A stretch of 64,000 bases of DNA, from contig CALSQY010000004.1 in NCBI GenBank assembly GCA_943788615.1, positions 248,001 through 312,000 of the forward strand, written 5' to 3'. A program made the translations under genes and the position numbers. The notes beneath the pieces were generated by a model. That model saw only the letters and a list, made by a program, of their open reading frames with translations. It did no database searches and was not told the origin of the DNA. The first letter of the stretch is position 1. Each line of letters opens with the position of its first letter. This document shows, in pieces, positions 1-9,512 of this stretch. The stretch comes from UBA4465 sp002292365. Lineage in GTDB: Bacteria > Bacteroidota > Bacteroidia > Cytophagales > Cyclobacteriaceae.

Positions 1-1
1 T

Positions 2-340
2 ATACTGGACTCTAGCTATTTAGGATTACTTGTTGAGGGCAATACAGTGTCTTTATCCTATGTTCTTTATGATCTGTATGATTCATCTGTAGTCATTGAT
101 CGGAGAACGATTGTAAATCCATTTTTATTTACTTTAGGCGTAGATGAGATTATACTTGGATTGGATGAGGCGGTTAGTAATATGCATCTTAATGAGCCAA
201 CATTGATTTTGCTAACCTCAGATATTGCCTACCAAGAAAGTGCAGCAGTTATTCCGAATTATGAGGAATTGAGACAAGCATTGGTAGCGGCAAAAATAAT
301 CTCCTCCTGCGCTGCAGAGATTGAACCTTTTCAAATTTAG
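2..340 (+). CDS. FKBP-type peptidyl-prolyl cis-trans isomerase, C-terminal part (5' end off window)
   Basis: The reading frame is open from base 2 to the stop at 340, so the gene begins upstream of the window and only about 112 residues are visible. The pattern of FKBP domains is present: a PFLFTLG strand followed by EIILGLDEAV, which matches the family's F-LG-x-VI-GLDEAL block. It then has a hydrophobic strand, an AYQE segment in place of the usual AYG, and an IPNYEEL end. FKBP domains catalyse prolyl cis-trans isomerisation during folding of exported proteins. In Bacteroidota such proteins are often periplasmic lipoproteins (GldI-like), but the N-terminus needed to test that is missing. A GTG at 47 could be mistaken for a start; it lies inside the domain. 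Family assignment is fairly sure, the exact subtype is not. Confidence 0.75.
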   Translation: MLDSSYLGLLVEGNTVSLSYVLYDLYDSSVVIDRRTIVNPFLFTLGVDEIILGLDEAVSNMHLNEPTLILLTSDIAYQESAAVIPNYEELRQALVAAKIISSCAAEIEPFQI

Positions 341-417
341 AGATTTGAAGCGTCAATAGAAAAAATAGATTAAAAAAAGCGTAATTTTGTAATTAACAAT
401 TATTAAGTCCTTATAAA

Positions 418-1524
418 GTGCCTCTGAACAAAGCCTTATACTCGTTTTTTATCTTGCTTTTTATTTTTAATCTACCTTCAAGTTTAGGCCAGAGTATCTA
501 TAAAAAGTATGGTATTTACAGAAATCCAGCACTTGTAATTTCCAATAAAATTTCTTGGACACTGAGTATGGGTTCTGGGAAAACACATTTCAATCACAGC
601 TTAAAAAATTTCTATTTATATCAGTCTTCAGAAGTCCAACTCATCCGATCTAAAAATGCAGAAAGTTTTTCCGGCGATCTCATCAATGGCCAAACCAGTT
701 GGCTAAATAATCCAACGGATACAGAAGATGTTAATGTAGGTGATCTCCTTGATGTAGGATATGACCGATTGGATTCATCTGTTTACAATGGGAAATTCAG
801 TGCACAAACTGTTTTTTTGGACGGTGATACTGCTGATTTTCAATTTCAGAGTCAGTGGTCTAGCATTCCTATTAATTTTTCTGCCCATTATGAGATTTTA
901 AAATTTAGAGTAGGAGTAGGCATACATTATGAAAAACTAAGAACAAATGTATTAAGTCCAACCAGCAATAATTACGGCATTTTAGATTACGTTCCAGGCT
1001 TTAAAACCACAAAGTTGTATAAATATTATGGTACTTTGGGTTATAAGTTTTATCAAGAATGGAATTCTGCCATGGTCGGAGAAATTCAAGTAGGAAACAT
1101 AAAATCAAGTGGCGAATTTAATAATGATTTAATGAATAGTAGTTTAATGGTAAATCTAGGGTTAAATTATGAATATCATTTTTCGGAATACTTAAGGTTC
1201 GTACTGAAGCCCTCTTTTGAGATTAAGAGCTATAAAATAAAGATTTTAGATGCTTTGGGGACGCTTATAGATGAAGTATCGCACAAGTATAATGCTTTCT
1301 ATATACAAATAGGTATAAGTATAAATATACCTGAATTAAGAAGATCTCCGCTAGCGGCAGATCATGTTCAATTGAAACATGTCATTATGGATCCTAAGAA
1401 GGAAAGATTGGAAGAGGTAAGAGGTCAGGTGTTTTGGAAAGAACAAAATCCAAAAATAGGCCAAAATCACAGACAACTCATCCGCAATAAAGCGACAAAT
1501 AAGAAAAAATCTCATCCTTATTAA
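418..1524 (+). CDS. Putative outer-membrane beta-barrel protein with basic C-terminal tail
   Basis: This 368-residue protein has an N-terminal hydrophobic signal peptide (residues about 7-24, cleavage near SSLGQ). The rest is rich in alternating aromatic and polar residues, with many Tyr/Phe-ended strands such as YKYYGTLGYKFY and LGLNYEYHF, as expected for an outer-membrane beta barrel. The last 40 residues are strongly basic and include a WKEQNPKIGQN segment. No ATG gives a signal peptide, because a stop lies in frame at 394 and the only usable start is GTG at 418. It ends 66 bases before gyrA on the same strand and may share its transcript. I do not recognise a named family; the barrel is inferred from composition and export signal. 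Confidence 0.6.
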   Translation: MPLNKALYSFFILLFIFNLPSSLGQSIYKKYGIYRNPALVISNKISWTLSMGSGKTHFNHSLKNFYLYQSSEVQLIRSKNAESFSGDLINGQTSWLNNPTDTEDVNVGDLLDVGYDRLDSSVYNGKFSAQTVFLDGDTADFQFQSQWSSIPINFSAHYEILKFRVGVGIHYEKLRTNVLSPTSNNYGILDYVPGFKTTKLYKYYGTLGYKFYQEWNSAMVGEIQVGNIKSSGEFNNDLMNSSLMVNLGLNYEYHFSEYLRFVLKPSFEIKSYKIKILDALGTLIDEVSHKYNAFYIQIGISINIPELRRSPLAADHVQLKHVIMDPKKERLEEVRGQVFWKEQNPKIGQNHRQLIRNKATNKKKSHPY

Positions 1525-1590
1525 TGTTATTTTTGAATTAAAAAATGATTAAATTAGCATTTGATTTTTTACTAAACTCAGATACTTTTC

Positions 1591-4134
1591 ATGTCAGACG
1601 GAGATGTTGAAAATATTGCCGAATCAGGCAACATATTACCTATAAATATTGAGGATGAAATGAGGGGCGCTTACATCGATTATTCGATGAGTGTGATCGT
1701 TTCGAGGGCTTTACCTGATGTGAGGGATGGATTAAAGCCTGTTCATCGGAGAATTCTATTTGGGATGGATGAATTAGGTGTCAATTACAATCGGCCCTAT
1801 AAAAAATGTGCCAGGATTGTAGGAGATGTCTTAGGTAAGTATCATCCACACGGTGATACAGCTGTTTATGATTCCATGGTGCGTATGGCTCAATCTTGGT
1901 CCCTTAGGTATCCGCTTGTAGACGGACAAGGGAATTTCGGGTCTGTAGATGGCGATTCTCCAGCGGCCATGAGATATACAGAAGCGAGACTCAAACGTAT
2001 TTCTGAAGATCTTCTTGGAGACATACAAAAAAATACTGTAGATTTTGTTCCGAATTATGATGATTCTACGACAGAACCTTCCGTATTGCCTGCACGACTG
2101 CCCAATTTGCTTTTAAATGGAGCTTCGGGTATCGCAGTAGGTATGGCTACAAATATGGCTCCTCATAATTTAACAGAGGTGGCCAACGGAATCGTCGCCT
2201 ATATTGATAATAATGAGATTACTATTCCTGAGCTCATGGAATTCATTACGGCACCTGATTTTCCAACGGGCGCTATCGTATATGGTTATCAAGGAGTCCG
2301 TTCAGCTTTTGAAACAGGGAGGGGTCGTATTATGATGCGCGCCAAAGCAGACATTGAGGTAATGAAAAGTGGAAAGGAACAAATTGTTGTGACGGAAATT
2401 CCTTTTCAAGTCAATAAGGCTTCTATGATTGAGAAAACCGCTCAATTAATCAATGAAAAAAAAATAGAGGGGATATCAGATTTGAGAGACGAATCAGATC
2501 GAGATGGAATGCGTATCGTTTATGAGTTAAAAAGAGATGCAATTCCCAATATTGTATTAAATACACTTTTTAAACATACCCAGTTGCAATCGGCATTCAG
2601 CGTGAACAATGTGGCCCTAGTTAAAGGGAGACCTAAGATGCTGAATTTGAAAGATTTAATTGTTTACTATGTTGATCACAGACATGAGGTAGTGATTCGT
2701 AGGACAAAATATGAATTAGAAGAGGCAGAAAAGCGTGCGCACATTCTAGAAGGATATTTAATTGCTTTAGACAACTTGGATGAAGTAATTGCTTTGATTA
2801 GAAACAGTCGCGACCCCGAAATAGCAAAAAATAATCTTATAGAAAAGTTTTCCTTGTCAGAAATTCAAGCAAAAGCCATCTTAGAAATGAGATTGCAGAG
2901 ACTCACAGGTCTTGAAAGAGATAAAATCATCAAAGAATATGAGGAAATTAAAAGATTAATCGGAAAACTTCAGGGAATACTTGATAACGTTGATCTTAGA
3001 ATGAAAATCATCAAGGACGAACTTCTTGAAGTTAAGGATAGATATGGCGATGAAAGAAATTCGACTATAGAACATGCTGCTGATGATTTCACAGCAGAAG
3101 ACATGATTCCGGATGATGAAATGGTTTTGACCATTTCTCATCAAGGTTATATTAAAAGAACGGCCCTAGTAGAATATCGAACACAAGGAAGAGGAGGAGT
3201 GGGGTCCCGTGCAGTAAAAAGTAAAGATGATGATTTCACAGAGCATTTGTTTGTTGCTACCGCTCATAATTATCTACTTATTTTTACTCAACTGGGCAAA
3301 GTTTTTTGGAAGAAAGTATGGGAAATTCCAGAGGGAGGAAAAACATCGAAAGGGCGTGCGATACAAAACCTCATTAATATCGAACCTGAGGATGCGGTTA
3401 GGACTGTTATCAATGTGAAGACTCTTTCCGATCCCGATTATATTAATAATAATTATCTCATAATGTGTACTTCTAGAGGTACTGTCAAGAAAACAACCTT
3501 GGAAGCTTACAGTCGTCCTAGACAAAATGGGATCAATGCCATTACCATTCATGAAGGCGATAAGCTACTAGATGTACGACTAACAGATGGAGACAATGAT
3601 GTTGTGATCGCAAAGAATTCGGGTACTGCTATTCATTTTCACGAATCAGATGTTCGTTCTATGGGTAGAACTGCGGCTGGTGTGAGGGGTATTCATCTAA
3701 AAGAGGACCAGTTCGTTGTGGGTATGGTATGTATCAAAAAAGATACGGCATCTAACTTACTCGTTGTATCCGAGAAAGGCTACGGAAAAAGATCTGATTT
3801 AGGTGACTATAGAGTCACAAAACGTGGGGGAAAAGGAGTGAAAACCATTAATTTAACTGAAAAAACAGGTGCATTGGTAGCAATCAAAGATGTGGTAGAT
3901 GGTGATGAACTCATGATCATTAACAAATCAGGTATTGCTATTAGATTGCCAGTGGATCAGCTGCGTGTTATGGGTAGGGCTACACAAGGCGTAAAATTAA
4001 TTAGACTCAATGAAGACGATGAAATCTCTGCAGTAGAGAAAATAGAATTTGTTGCTTCAGATGAAATCACAGAGCATGATGAATCGGATGAAGGCGCTAA
4101 AGATAATTCAAATCCAACCAATGAAAATGTATAA
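1591..4134 (+). CDS. gyrA: DNA gyrase subunit A
   Basis: GyrA forms the A2B2 gyrase complex with GyrB and introduces negative supercoils by ATP-driven passage of a double-strand break; it is cytoplasmic. At 847 residues the length is normal. The N-terminal breakage-reunion domain carries the conserved LPDVRDGLKPVHRR block (residues 41-54) and the catalytic tyrosine in AAMRYTEARL (Tyr129). The quinolone-determining region reads HPHGDTAVYD, with Thr90 at the E. coli Ser83 position and Asp94 at the Asp87 position. The C-terminal DNA-wrapping domain has beta-pinwheel repeats (GRGGVGSR, later GMGR-type blades) and a GyrA-box-like KRGGKG near residue 745, with Lys in place of the usual Gln-Arg start. 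The acidic tail is rich in Asp and Glu. The TPR gene follows 30 bases later. Identification is certain. Confidence 0.98.
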   Translation: MSDGDVENIAESGNILPINIEDEMRGAYIDYSMSVIVSRALPDVRDGLKPVHRRILFGMDELGVNYNRPYKKCARIVGDVLGKYHPHGDTAVYDSMVRMAQSWSLRYPLVDGQGNFGSVDGDSPAAMRYTEARLKRISEDLLGDIQKNTVDFVPNYDDSTTEPSVLPARLPNLLLNGASGIAVGMATNMAPHNLTEVANGIVAYIDNNEITIPELMEFITAPDFPTGAIVYGYQGVRSAFETGRGRIMMRAKADIEVMKSGKEQIVVTEIPFQVNKASMIEKTAQLINEKKIEGISDLRDESDRDGMRIVYELKRDAIPNIVLNTLFKHTQLQSAFSVNNVALVKGRPKMLNLKDLIVYYVDHRHEVVIRRTKYELEEAEKRAHILEGYLIALDNLDEVIALIRNSRDPEIAKNNLIEKFSLSEIQAKAILEMRLQRLTGLERDKIIKEYEEIKRLIGKLQGILDNVDLRMKIIKDELLEVKDRYGDERNSTIEHAADDFTAEDMIPDDEMVLTISHQGYIKRTALVEYRTQGRGGVGSRAVKSKDDDFTEHLFVATAHNYLLIFTQLGKVFWKKVWEIPEGGKTSKGRAIQNLINIEPEDAVRTVINVKTLSDPDYINNNYLIMCTSRGTVKKTTLEAYSRPRQNGINAITIHEGDKLLDVRLTDGDNDVVIAKNSGTAIHFHESDVRSMGRTAAGVRGIHLKEDQFVVGMVCIKKDTASNLLVVSEKGYGKRSDLGDYRVTKRGGKGVKTINLTEKTGALVAIKDVVDGDELMIINKSGIAIRLPVDQLRVMGRATQGVKLIRLNEDDEISAVEKIEFVASDEITEHDESDEGAKDNSNPTNENV

Positions 4135-4164
4135 TTTGAAATGATAATAGAAAAATAGAGTAAA

Positions 4165-5376
4165 ATGAAAATAGTATTAAACTTATTAGTTTTTGCTTTA
4201 ATAAGCACAACTAATATTTATGCGCAAAAAGAAATTAAGCCTAAGCTGACTAAAATAGAATCCTTATTTAAAAAAGGTGAACTTATAGAAGCTAAAGAAA
4301 TTTCAGATGTATCTATCAGCTACGAAAAAACCATGAATAATCCTAAAACTTGGTATTTGAGAGGGTTAATATATATGGCTTTAGATACCTCTGTCAGTAT
4401 GGTGGGAGTAACCAGTGATGCCTTACAAACTTCCATATCTAGCTTTAATAAAAGTGATGCGCTTAGTGAAGGTGAGGATAAAGATCCCTTCATTACAAAT
4501 GATATAGGAATGCCAATTACAAAAACTCAGCAAATTGAGTCCTATTGGGGCTTTTACTACAACAAAGGAGCTACCGCATTCGGAGAAAAAGATTTTATTG
4601 AGGCAATCACTTCATTTAACAATGCTGCTTTGATAAAACCTAACGATACTAATTCAGTCATTAATGCAGGTTATGCTGCTGTTCAGGCCAAAATGTATGA
4701 TCAGGCCAAAAATAGTTTTTACAAAGCGATAGAACTAGGGTCCACAGGGAAAGATTTAAGATTAATCTTGATTTATGTAGTATCAACGGGACAAAATCTA
4801 CTTGAAGAGTCTCTAGATATTATTCGTGATGCTCGCGTTCTTTACCCCAGTGATAATGAACTGGCAAGACAAGAAATCAATGTTCTTATACAATTAGATA
4901 GGAGCGAAGAAGCAACTATTAATCTTATCAAAGCTATAGAAGCTGAACCTGATGATCCTAATTTGCATTTTACCTTGGGTATCTTGCATGAGGAAATTGG
5001 TATAAAATTAGACAGCGAAGCTGAAAAATCTGAAAGAATAGAATTAGCTCGCAAGGCTTACACGGAGGCAATTAATGCAGATCCAAATTATTACAATGGG
5101 CATTATAATTTAGGAGTGTTGGCCATGACAGATGTTAATATTTATATTAAGGAGCAAAATGCACTAGGTTATTCAAAAGTTGATTTAAAAAAGGCTGAGG
5201 AATTAGAGCCCATAATTCAAGAAAAATTATCTTTAGCTTTACCGCTTTGGGAAAAAACAGTCTCGCTCAAAGATGATGAAATACCTGCCTTAGAAACTTT
5301 ATCCTATCTATATACAATGAAAAAGATGTATGATAAAGCTGAAAGTATTCAAGAAAAAATAGATGCCTTGAAGTAA
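4165..5376 (+). CDS. Exported TPR-repeat protein
   Basis: This 403-residue protein starts with a signal peptide (MKIVLNLLVFALISTTNIYA, cleavage before QKE). It then carries several tetratricopeptide helices. Clear TPR units are GATAFGEKDFIEAITSFNNAALIKP (about residues 133-157), the next one ending in AIELG, one over residues 235-270 ending in AIEAEPDDP, and NADPNYYNGHYNLG near residues 305-320. TPR proteins act as protein-protein scaffolds; here it is probably periplasmic or attached to the outer membrane. It lies 30 bases after gyrA on the same strand and is followed by a strong bidirectional terminator, so the group beginning at the barrel protein or gyrA probably ends here. The binding partner is unknown. 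Confidence 0.8.
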   Translation: MKIVLNLLVFALISTTNIYAQKEIKPKLTKIESLFKKGELIEAKEISDVSISYEKTMNNPKTWYLRGLIYMALDTSVSMVGVTSDALQTSISSFNKSDALSEGEDKDPFITNDIGMPITKTQQIESYWGFYYNKGATAFGEKDFIEAITSFNNAALIKPNDTNSVINAGYAAVQAKMYDQAKNSFYKAIELGSTGKDLRLILIYVVSTGQNLLEESLDIIRDARVLYPSDNELARQEINVLIQLDRSEEATINLIKAIEAEPDDPNLHFTLGILHEEIGIKLDSEAEKSERIELARKAYTEAINADPNYYNGHYNLGVLAMTDVNIYIKEQNALGYSKVDLKKAEELEPIIQEKLSLALPLWEKTVSLKDDEIPALETLSYLYTMKKMYDKAESIQEKIDALK

Positions 5377-5412
5377 GGTGGAAGCAAATTAATTAGATCA
5401 TTATAACATGAC

Positions 5413-5445
5413 AAAAAAGACCGAAGGTTACCTCGGTCTTTTTTA
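5413..5445. terminator. Bidirectional intrinsic terminator
   Basis: An AAGACCGA arm (5417-5424) pairs with TCGGTCTT (5433-5440) around an 8-base loop. An A-run lies on the left and a T-run on the right, so a U-tract follows the hairpin on either strand. It sits between the converging TPR gene and the type III polyketide synthase gene and overlaps the latter's stop codon. Confidence 0.85.
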
Positions 5446-6516
5446 TTTTAGTTCCAGCAACATAGTCTCGATAGTTAATCCAGGACCAAAAGCCATAGAC
5501 AAAACCGAACCTTTTACCTGATTGTGGTCATCTAATAATTTTTTCAAAACAAACAATATCGTAGCAGAAGACATATTTCCATAGTTTTTCAGAATATAAT
5601 AAGCGTGTACATTACGCTCTTTTGACAGATTTAAGTTATTCTCTATGGCTCTAAGAATACTCTTACCTCCAGGATGCAAAGCATAATGACTTATTTCAGA
5701 AAAATTAAAAGGGACTTCGTTGAGCAATTTTGATACGGCAATTTGTGAATTTTCCTCAATCAATTTAGCTACTTCAGGAGTCAACACCATGTCAAAAGCA
5801 TTTTGACCTATTTTCCATGACATTTCACTTTTCCCTTTAAAGAGGATATCACAATGAAATTGATCTATTAAAAAAGTATTGGGTGTTTCGTTATTTGTAA
5901 CCAAACAACTCGAGGAACCATCTGAAAAAAGTGCTTGCGATAAGTTTAAGAATTCATCATTCTTACGTTGAAAATGGAGTGTACATAATTCCACAGAAAC
6001 AATGAGTACTTGAGCTCTTGTCGATGCTTTGCATATAGATTGGGCCAGTTTTAAAGCGTTAAAAATACCATAACAACCCATAAAATTGATGGCTGTTCTA
6101 TGGATATCGGTCTTCAATTTTAATTTTTCAACAATTTCCAAGTCAATACCAGGCGCATACATGCCGGTGCAGCTTACGGTAATAAGATGCGTTAAGTGAT
6201 TGAGATTCTTTCCTTTCATACATTCCAATATTGACTGAATAGCCAATACAGGAGCTTCTATTTCATACAACTTCATACGATCATAAAGATTAGGTTCTCT
6301 ACCATTCATGATTAAGCCTGAAGATTCTGTTGTTTGATGAAAGTCATGTAGAATAGAATATCTATAATCAATGCCCGAAGCTCTATAAATTACATCTAAT
6401 TGATGGGATTGCTTTTCGTTGAACTCAATATGCTGCTTCATATAACTAGCAATTTTACTTTGAGAGATCTTCGAATTAGGAACTGCAGTTCCAATTGCAT
6501 TAATGTAAGCAGGCAT
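5443..6516 (-). CDS. Type III polyketide synthase (chalcone/stilbene synthase family)
   Basis: The enzyme condenses an acyl-CoA starter with malonyl-CoA units and cyclises the chain to a resorcinol, phloroglucinol or pyrone, using a single cysteine active site and no carrier protein. At 357 residues it has the usual length. The Cys-His-Asn triad is visible: Cys148 in INFMGCYG, His281 in YALHPGGKSIL and Asn314 in NYGNMSSAT. The C-terminal GFGPG-type loop reads AFGPGLT. The ATG at 6516 begins an NAIGTAVP strand as in other thiolase-fold synthases. It is divergent from the UbiA gene, with a 100-base shared spacer. A prenyltransferase, a flavin oxidoreductase and a methyltransferase lie close by, which points to tailoring of its product. 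The starter unit cannot be read from the sequence. Confidence 0.93.
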   Translation of the reverse strand: MPAYINAIGTAVPNSKISQSKIASYMKQHIEFNEKQSHQLDVIYRASGIDYRYSILHDFHQTTESSGLIMNGREPNLYDRMKLYEIEAPVLAIQSILECMKGKNLNHLTHLITVSCTGMYAPGIDLEIVEKLKLKTDIHRTAINFMGCYGIFNALKLAQSICKASTRAQVLIVSVELCTLHFQRKNDEFLNLSQALFSDGSSSCLVTNNETPNTFLIDQFHCDILFKGKSEMSWKIGQNAFDMVLTPEVAKLIEENSQIAVSKLLNEVPFNFSEISHYALHPGGKSILRAIENNLNLSKERNVHAYYILKNYGNMSSATILFVLKKLLDDHNQVKGSVLSMAFGPGLTIETMLLELK

Positions 6517-6616
6517 AGAATTAAATTGAGTTATGTTATATTTTGAACCTAAAAATTGAATTATTTGATGCGTTTATCTGTAATATGCACAAGTTTGATA
6601 TAGCTTGATACCCAAA

Positions 6617-7495
6617 ATGTCCTTAATATCTCATTCAACATTAAAACATTTAAGAATTCCTTTTAGTTTTAATTTATTGCCTATTTTTTTATTTGGGTTA
6701 GTCATAACGCCCCAGTCTGTCAATTGGATAGACGCCCTTGTGTTATTTTTATGTTTGCATTTTTTCATTTATCCTGCAAGTAATGGATTTAATTCCTATT
6801 TTGACAAAGACAAGGAAAGTATTGCAGGAATTAAATATCCGCCTAAAGTAGCGATAGAGCTCTACTATTTTTCAATTACTTTAGATGGTATAGGTGTTTT
6901 ATTGGCCTTCTGTATAGATCTTCCGACAGCCATTTCTATACTCATATATGGTTTTATTAGTAAAGCCTACAGTCATCCTTCCATTAGATTAAAAAAGAGG
7001 CCTATAGTCAGCTGGATCATAGTATCTGTTTTTCAGGGATATTTCGTATTTTCAGTTACTTATTGGGCCATACACGATATACCTATATCGATACTTTCTA
7101 AGTCTATGATTCAAATTCCTGCATTACTAACCACTATGATGCTTATGAGTGCTTATCCCATTACACAAATATATCAACATAAGGAAGATAGAGAAAGAGG
7201 TGATTTTACTCTAAGTTTAAGTTTAGGTATCCTAGGTACGTTTCACTTTACAGCCTTTGCATTTGTCATGACAACGCTATGTTATGCTGGATATTTTTAT
7301 TATTATCAAGATTTACAGACCTTGTTACTTTACCTTACCTTGATGATCCCTATCTTCATATATTATGTTTCTTGGTATAAAAAGGTAAGAGAAAACATAG
7401 ATTTGGCCGATTTTGAACACACCATGAAGTTGAATCGACTTTCGGCACTCTGTCTGAATGTCTTTTTTCTTCTCTTGATTATTTTCAATGCTTAA
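6617..7495 (+). CDS. UbiA-family prenyltransferase, membrane enzyme
   Basis: UbiA enzymes transfer a polyprenyl group from a diphosphate donor to an aromatic acceptor in the membrane. This 292-residue protein has eight or nine hydrophobic segments. It carries the first Asp-rich motif, NSYFDKDKE (Asn59, Asp63, Asp65), and the second, YQHKEDRERGD (Asp191, Asp196), which bind Mg-diphosphate. A TTG at 6605 would add four residues; the ATG at 6617 is preferred because it gives the normal short N-terminus. Its last codons overlap the start of the next gene by 8 bases, so the two are translationally coupled. It diverges from the type III polyketide synthase, whose phenolic product is its likely acceptor; that link is inference. 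Alternatives are menaquinone- or heme-type UbiA members, but neither pathway has other genes here. Confidence 0.85.
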   Translation: MSLISHSTLKHLRIPFSFNLLPIFLFGLVITPQSVNWIDALVLFLCLHFFIYPASNGFNSYFDKDKESIAGIKYPPKVAIELYYFSITLDGIGVLLAFCIDLPTAISILIYGFISKAYSHPSIRLKKRPIVSWIIVSVFQGYFVFSVTYWAIHDIPISILSKSMIQIPALLTTMMLMSAYPITQIYQHKEDRERGDFTLSLSLGILGTFHFTAFAFVMTTLCYAGYFYYYQDLQTLLLYLTLMIPIFIYYVSWYKKVRENIDLADFEHTMKLNRLSALCLNVFFLLLIIFNA

Positions 7496-8390
7496 AATTG
7501 CATTTTCTGAAATTTATATACACCACTTACCTGAAAAGCATCGTTTTCCTATGCTTAAATATGAGTTATTACCTAAACAACTGATGCATGAAGGCGTGGT
7601 GGGACAGGAAAATTTTTTTTACCCTAAAAATGCGTTAGAAAAGGATATTTTAGAAATTCACAACATACATTATTGGCACCGATTAATCCAACTTAATCTT
7701 TCCCCATCAGAGATCAGGGCGATAGGGTTTCCACTAAGTGGGCGGCTTGTTGAAAGAGAAATTCATATTGCAGGTGGAACGCTGCAATGTATCACCTATG
7801 CGTTGGCACACGGCATATCCTTCAATATTGCTGGAGGCACTCATCATGCATTTTCCGATCGCGGCGAAGGTTTCTGTATGCTTAACGACCAAGCCATTGG
7901 CGCGAACTATTTATTAAAAAAGGAAAAGGCCAAGCGAGTACTTATTATTGATTTAGACGTGCATCAAGGCAATGGAACGGCTGAAATTTTTAAAAATGAG
8001 TCTCGAGTATTTACCTTCAGTATGCATGGGAAAAAAAATTATCCTATTAGAAAAGAACGAAGTGATTTAGATATTGGCCTTGAGGATGGTTGTAAGGATA
8101 AAGTTTACTTAGCCTTGTTAATGCAACACCTCAATGAAGTGACACAAAGGTTTCATCCAGACTTCATTTTTTATCAAGCAGGGGTAGATGTCCTAGCAAC
8201 AGATAAATTAGGTCGCCTTGGATTAACTAAAACGGGATGTAAAAGAAGAGACCAATATGTTCTTGAATTTGCCCATCGCGAACAAATCCCTATAGTAGTA
8301 TGTATGGGAGGTGGCTATTCTCCAAATATTAAAGATATCATAGATGCCCATGCTAATACCTTCAAATTAGCCCAACAGATATTTTTCTAG
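7488..8390 (+). CDS. Histone-deacetylase-family Zn-dependent amide hydrolase
   Basis: The protein belongs to the arginase/deacetylase fold (class I/II HDAC, AcuC and acetylpolyamine amidohydrolase relatives), which removes acyl groups from amines with a single zinc. The active-site pair HH is at 119-120 in GGTHHAFSDRGEGFC. Zinc ligands are Asp157 and His159 in DLDVHQGNGT and Asp238 in ATDKLG. The GGGY that places the catalytic tyrosine is near the C-terminus (MGGGYSP). The 300-residue length is that of bacterial single-domain members. It overlaps the UbiA gene by 8 bases and ends 5 bases from the converging oxidoreductase gene. Its substrate is unknown. Its coupling to UbiA suggests either a role in the same pathway or simple conserved linkage. 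Confidence 0.9.
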   Translation: MLKIAFSEIYIHHLPEKHRFPMLKYELLPKQLMHEGVVGQENFFYPKNALEKDILEIHNIHYWHRLIQLNLSPSEIRAIGFPLSGRLVEREIHIAGGTLQCITYALAHGISFNIAGGTHHAFSDRGEGFCMLNDQAIGANYLLKKEKAKRVLIIDLDVHQGNGTAEIFKNESRVFTFSMHGKKNYPIRKERSDLDIGLEDGCKDKVYLALLMQHLNEVTQRFHPDFIFYQAGVDVLATDKLGRLGLTKTGCKRRDQYVLEFAHREQIPIVVCMGGGYSPNIKDIIDAHANTFKLAQQIFF

Positions 8391-8395
8391 TAAAG

Positions 8396-9508
8396 TTAGC
8401 TAAATGACTTTCCGTGTGTCTTGGAGATAAATTTCTGTGCCAGAATCGGAACAGATTTAGCTAAAACTAAAGCAGCATTACTTAAACTTTGATTTCCAAA
8501 TAGAAGTTGCAGGTTTCTTCCCCATTTGAGTCGATTACTAAACCATTGATTCCATTGGAGTTTATATATATCTTGTACCTCTTGACGGAGAGCAGGCCGA
8601 GCTTTTTTTTGAATGATGATTTCAGCTAATAATTTCCCTGAATGTATGGCCATGGCCATTCCGTTTCCACATAAAGGAGTAATCAAGCCTGCCGTATCAC
8701 CACACATGATCACATGATTTTCAATTAATTGTTTTTTATTAAAGTTTATCTGATTTATAATGAGTGGTTTATCGAAAATAAAATCACTTGATTTGAATAA
8801 TTCTCTGATAAAGGGATTCTTAAACAATGTATTTTTTTCCATAGATTCAATGGATCCCGATTGCTTGAGATTGTTACCTTTAGTTAAGTAGCAAATATTA
8901 TAGAGATCGTCTTCAATTTTATTCACGCCACAGTAACCGCCACGAAAATTGTGTAGGGCAACTGTATCTATGGCAAAATCAGTACGTACATGATATTTAA
9001 CTCCTAAATAAGATGATTTTTCAGGCTTTATGCTGCGATTAAAGACGCGATCTAAATTACTTTTTTTACCAAAGGCACCCACAGCATAATACGCTTGATA
9101 ACTTCCTTTTGATGAGGATATATTGAAATGTGGCTTTTCAAAAACACAATCATGAACTTTAGTGTGAGTTAAACACTCGACGCCCAGCGCCTTACACTTT
9201 TGATATAAATAATCATCAAAAACAAGTCGACTGATGCCGAAAGCACCTGTCTCTAGGTGTATGTTTATAGATTTACCTATTTGAGTAGTCAATTGAAACT
9301 TATTAATTTGACTAGGCCTAAGATCTTTGGGGTATAAATCATTTTTTTTTAGAAAAGGAAGTACCTCATTGCTGATGTATTCCCCGCAAACTTTATGTTG
9401 TGGATAACTACCTTTTTCAAATAGAATGACTTTATAACCCACTTTAGTCAGGAGATAAGCATTGGTCAATCCTGCCAATCCTCCACCGAGAATTGCTACA
9501 TCGTACAT
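8396..9508 (-). CDS. FAD-dependent oxidoreductase (geranylgeranyl-reductase/aromatic hydroxylase-like)
   Basis: The 370-residue flavoprotein begins MYDVAILGGGLAGL, the Rossmann GxGxxG of the p-hydroxybenzoate hydroxylase/geranylgeranyl reductase superfamily. It later has the second FAD motif GDTAGLITPLCGNGMAMA (about residues 276-293) and a KVCGEYIS segment typical of this subfamily. The frame stays open further upstream, but those residues overlap the methyltransferase gene. The ATG at 9508 puts the Rossmann strand at residue 3 and leaves a 4-base gap to the upstream gene, so it is chosen. With that methyltransferase it forms a minus-strand operon facing the UbiA-HDAC pair. A likely role is hydroxylation of an aromatic ring or reduction of a prenyl chain; the sequence does not decide between them. 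Confidence 0.85.
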   Translation of the reverse strand: MYDVAILGGGLAGLTNAYLLTKVGYKVILFEKGSYPQHKVCGEYISNEVLPFLKKNDLYPKDLRPSQINKFQLTTQIGKSINIHLETGAFGISRLVFDDYLYQKCKALGVECLTHTKVHDCVFEKPHFNISSSKGSYQAYYAVGAFGKKSNLDRVFNRSIKPEKSSYLGVKYHVRTDFAIDTVALHNFRGGYCGVNKIEDDLYNICYLTKGNNLKQSGSIESMEKNTLFKNPFIRELFKSSDFIFDKPLIINQINFNKKQLIENHVIMCGDTAGLITPLCGNGMAMAIHSGKLLAEIIIQKKARPALRQEVQDIYKLQWNQWFSNRLKWGRNLQLLFGNQSLSNAALVLAKSVPILAQKFISKTHGKSFS

Positions 9509-9512
9509 ATAA

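Noticed and set aside
1560..1590. TTTG-N19-TACTTTTC resembling a Bacteroidota promoter before gyrA
   Set aside because: The downstream box touches the ATG, so transcription would begin inside the coding sequence; the box also ends in C instead of G.
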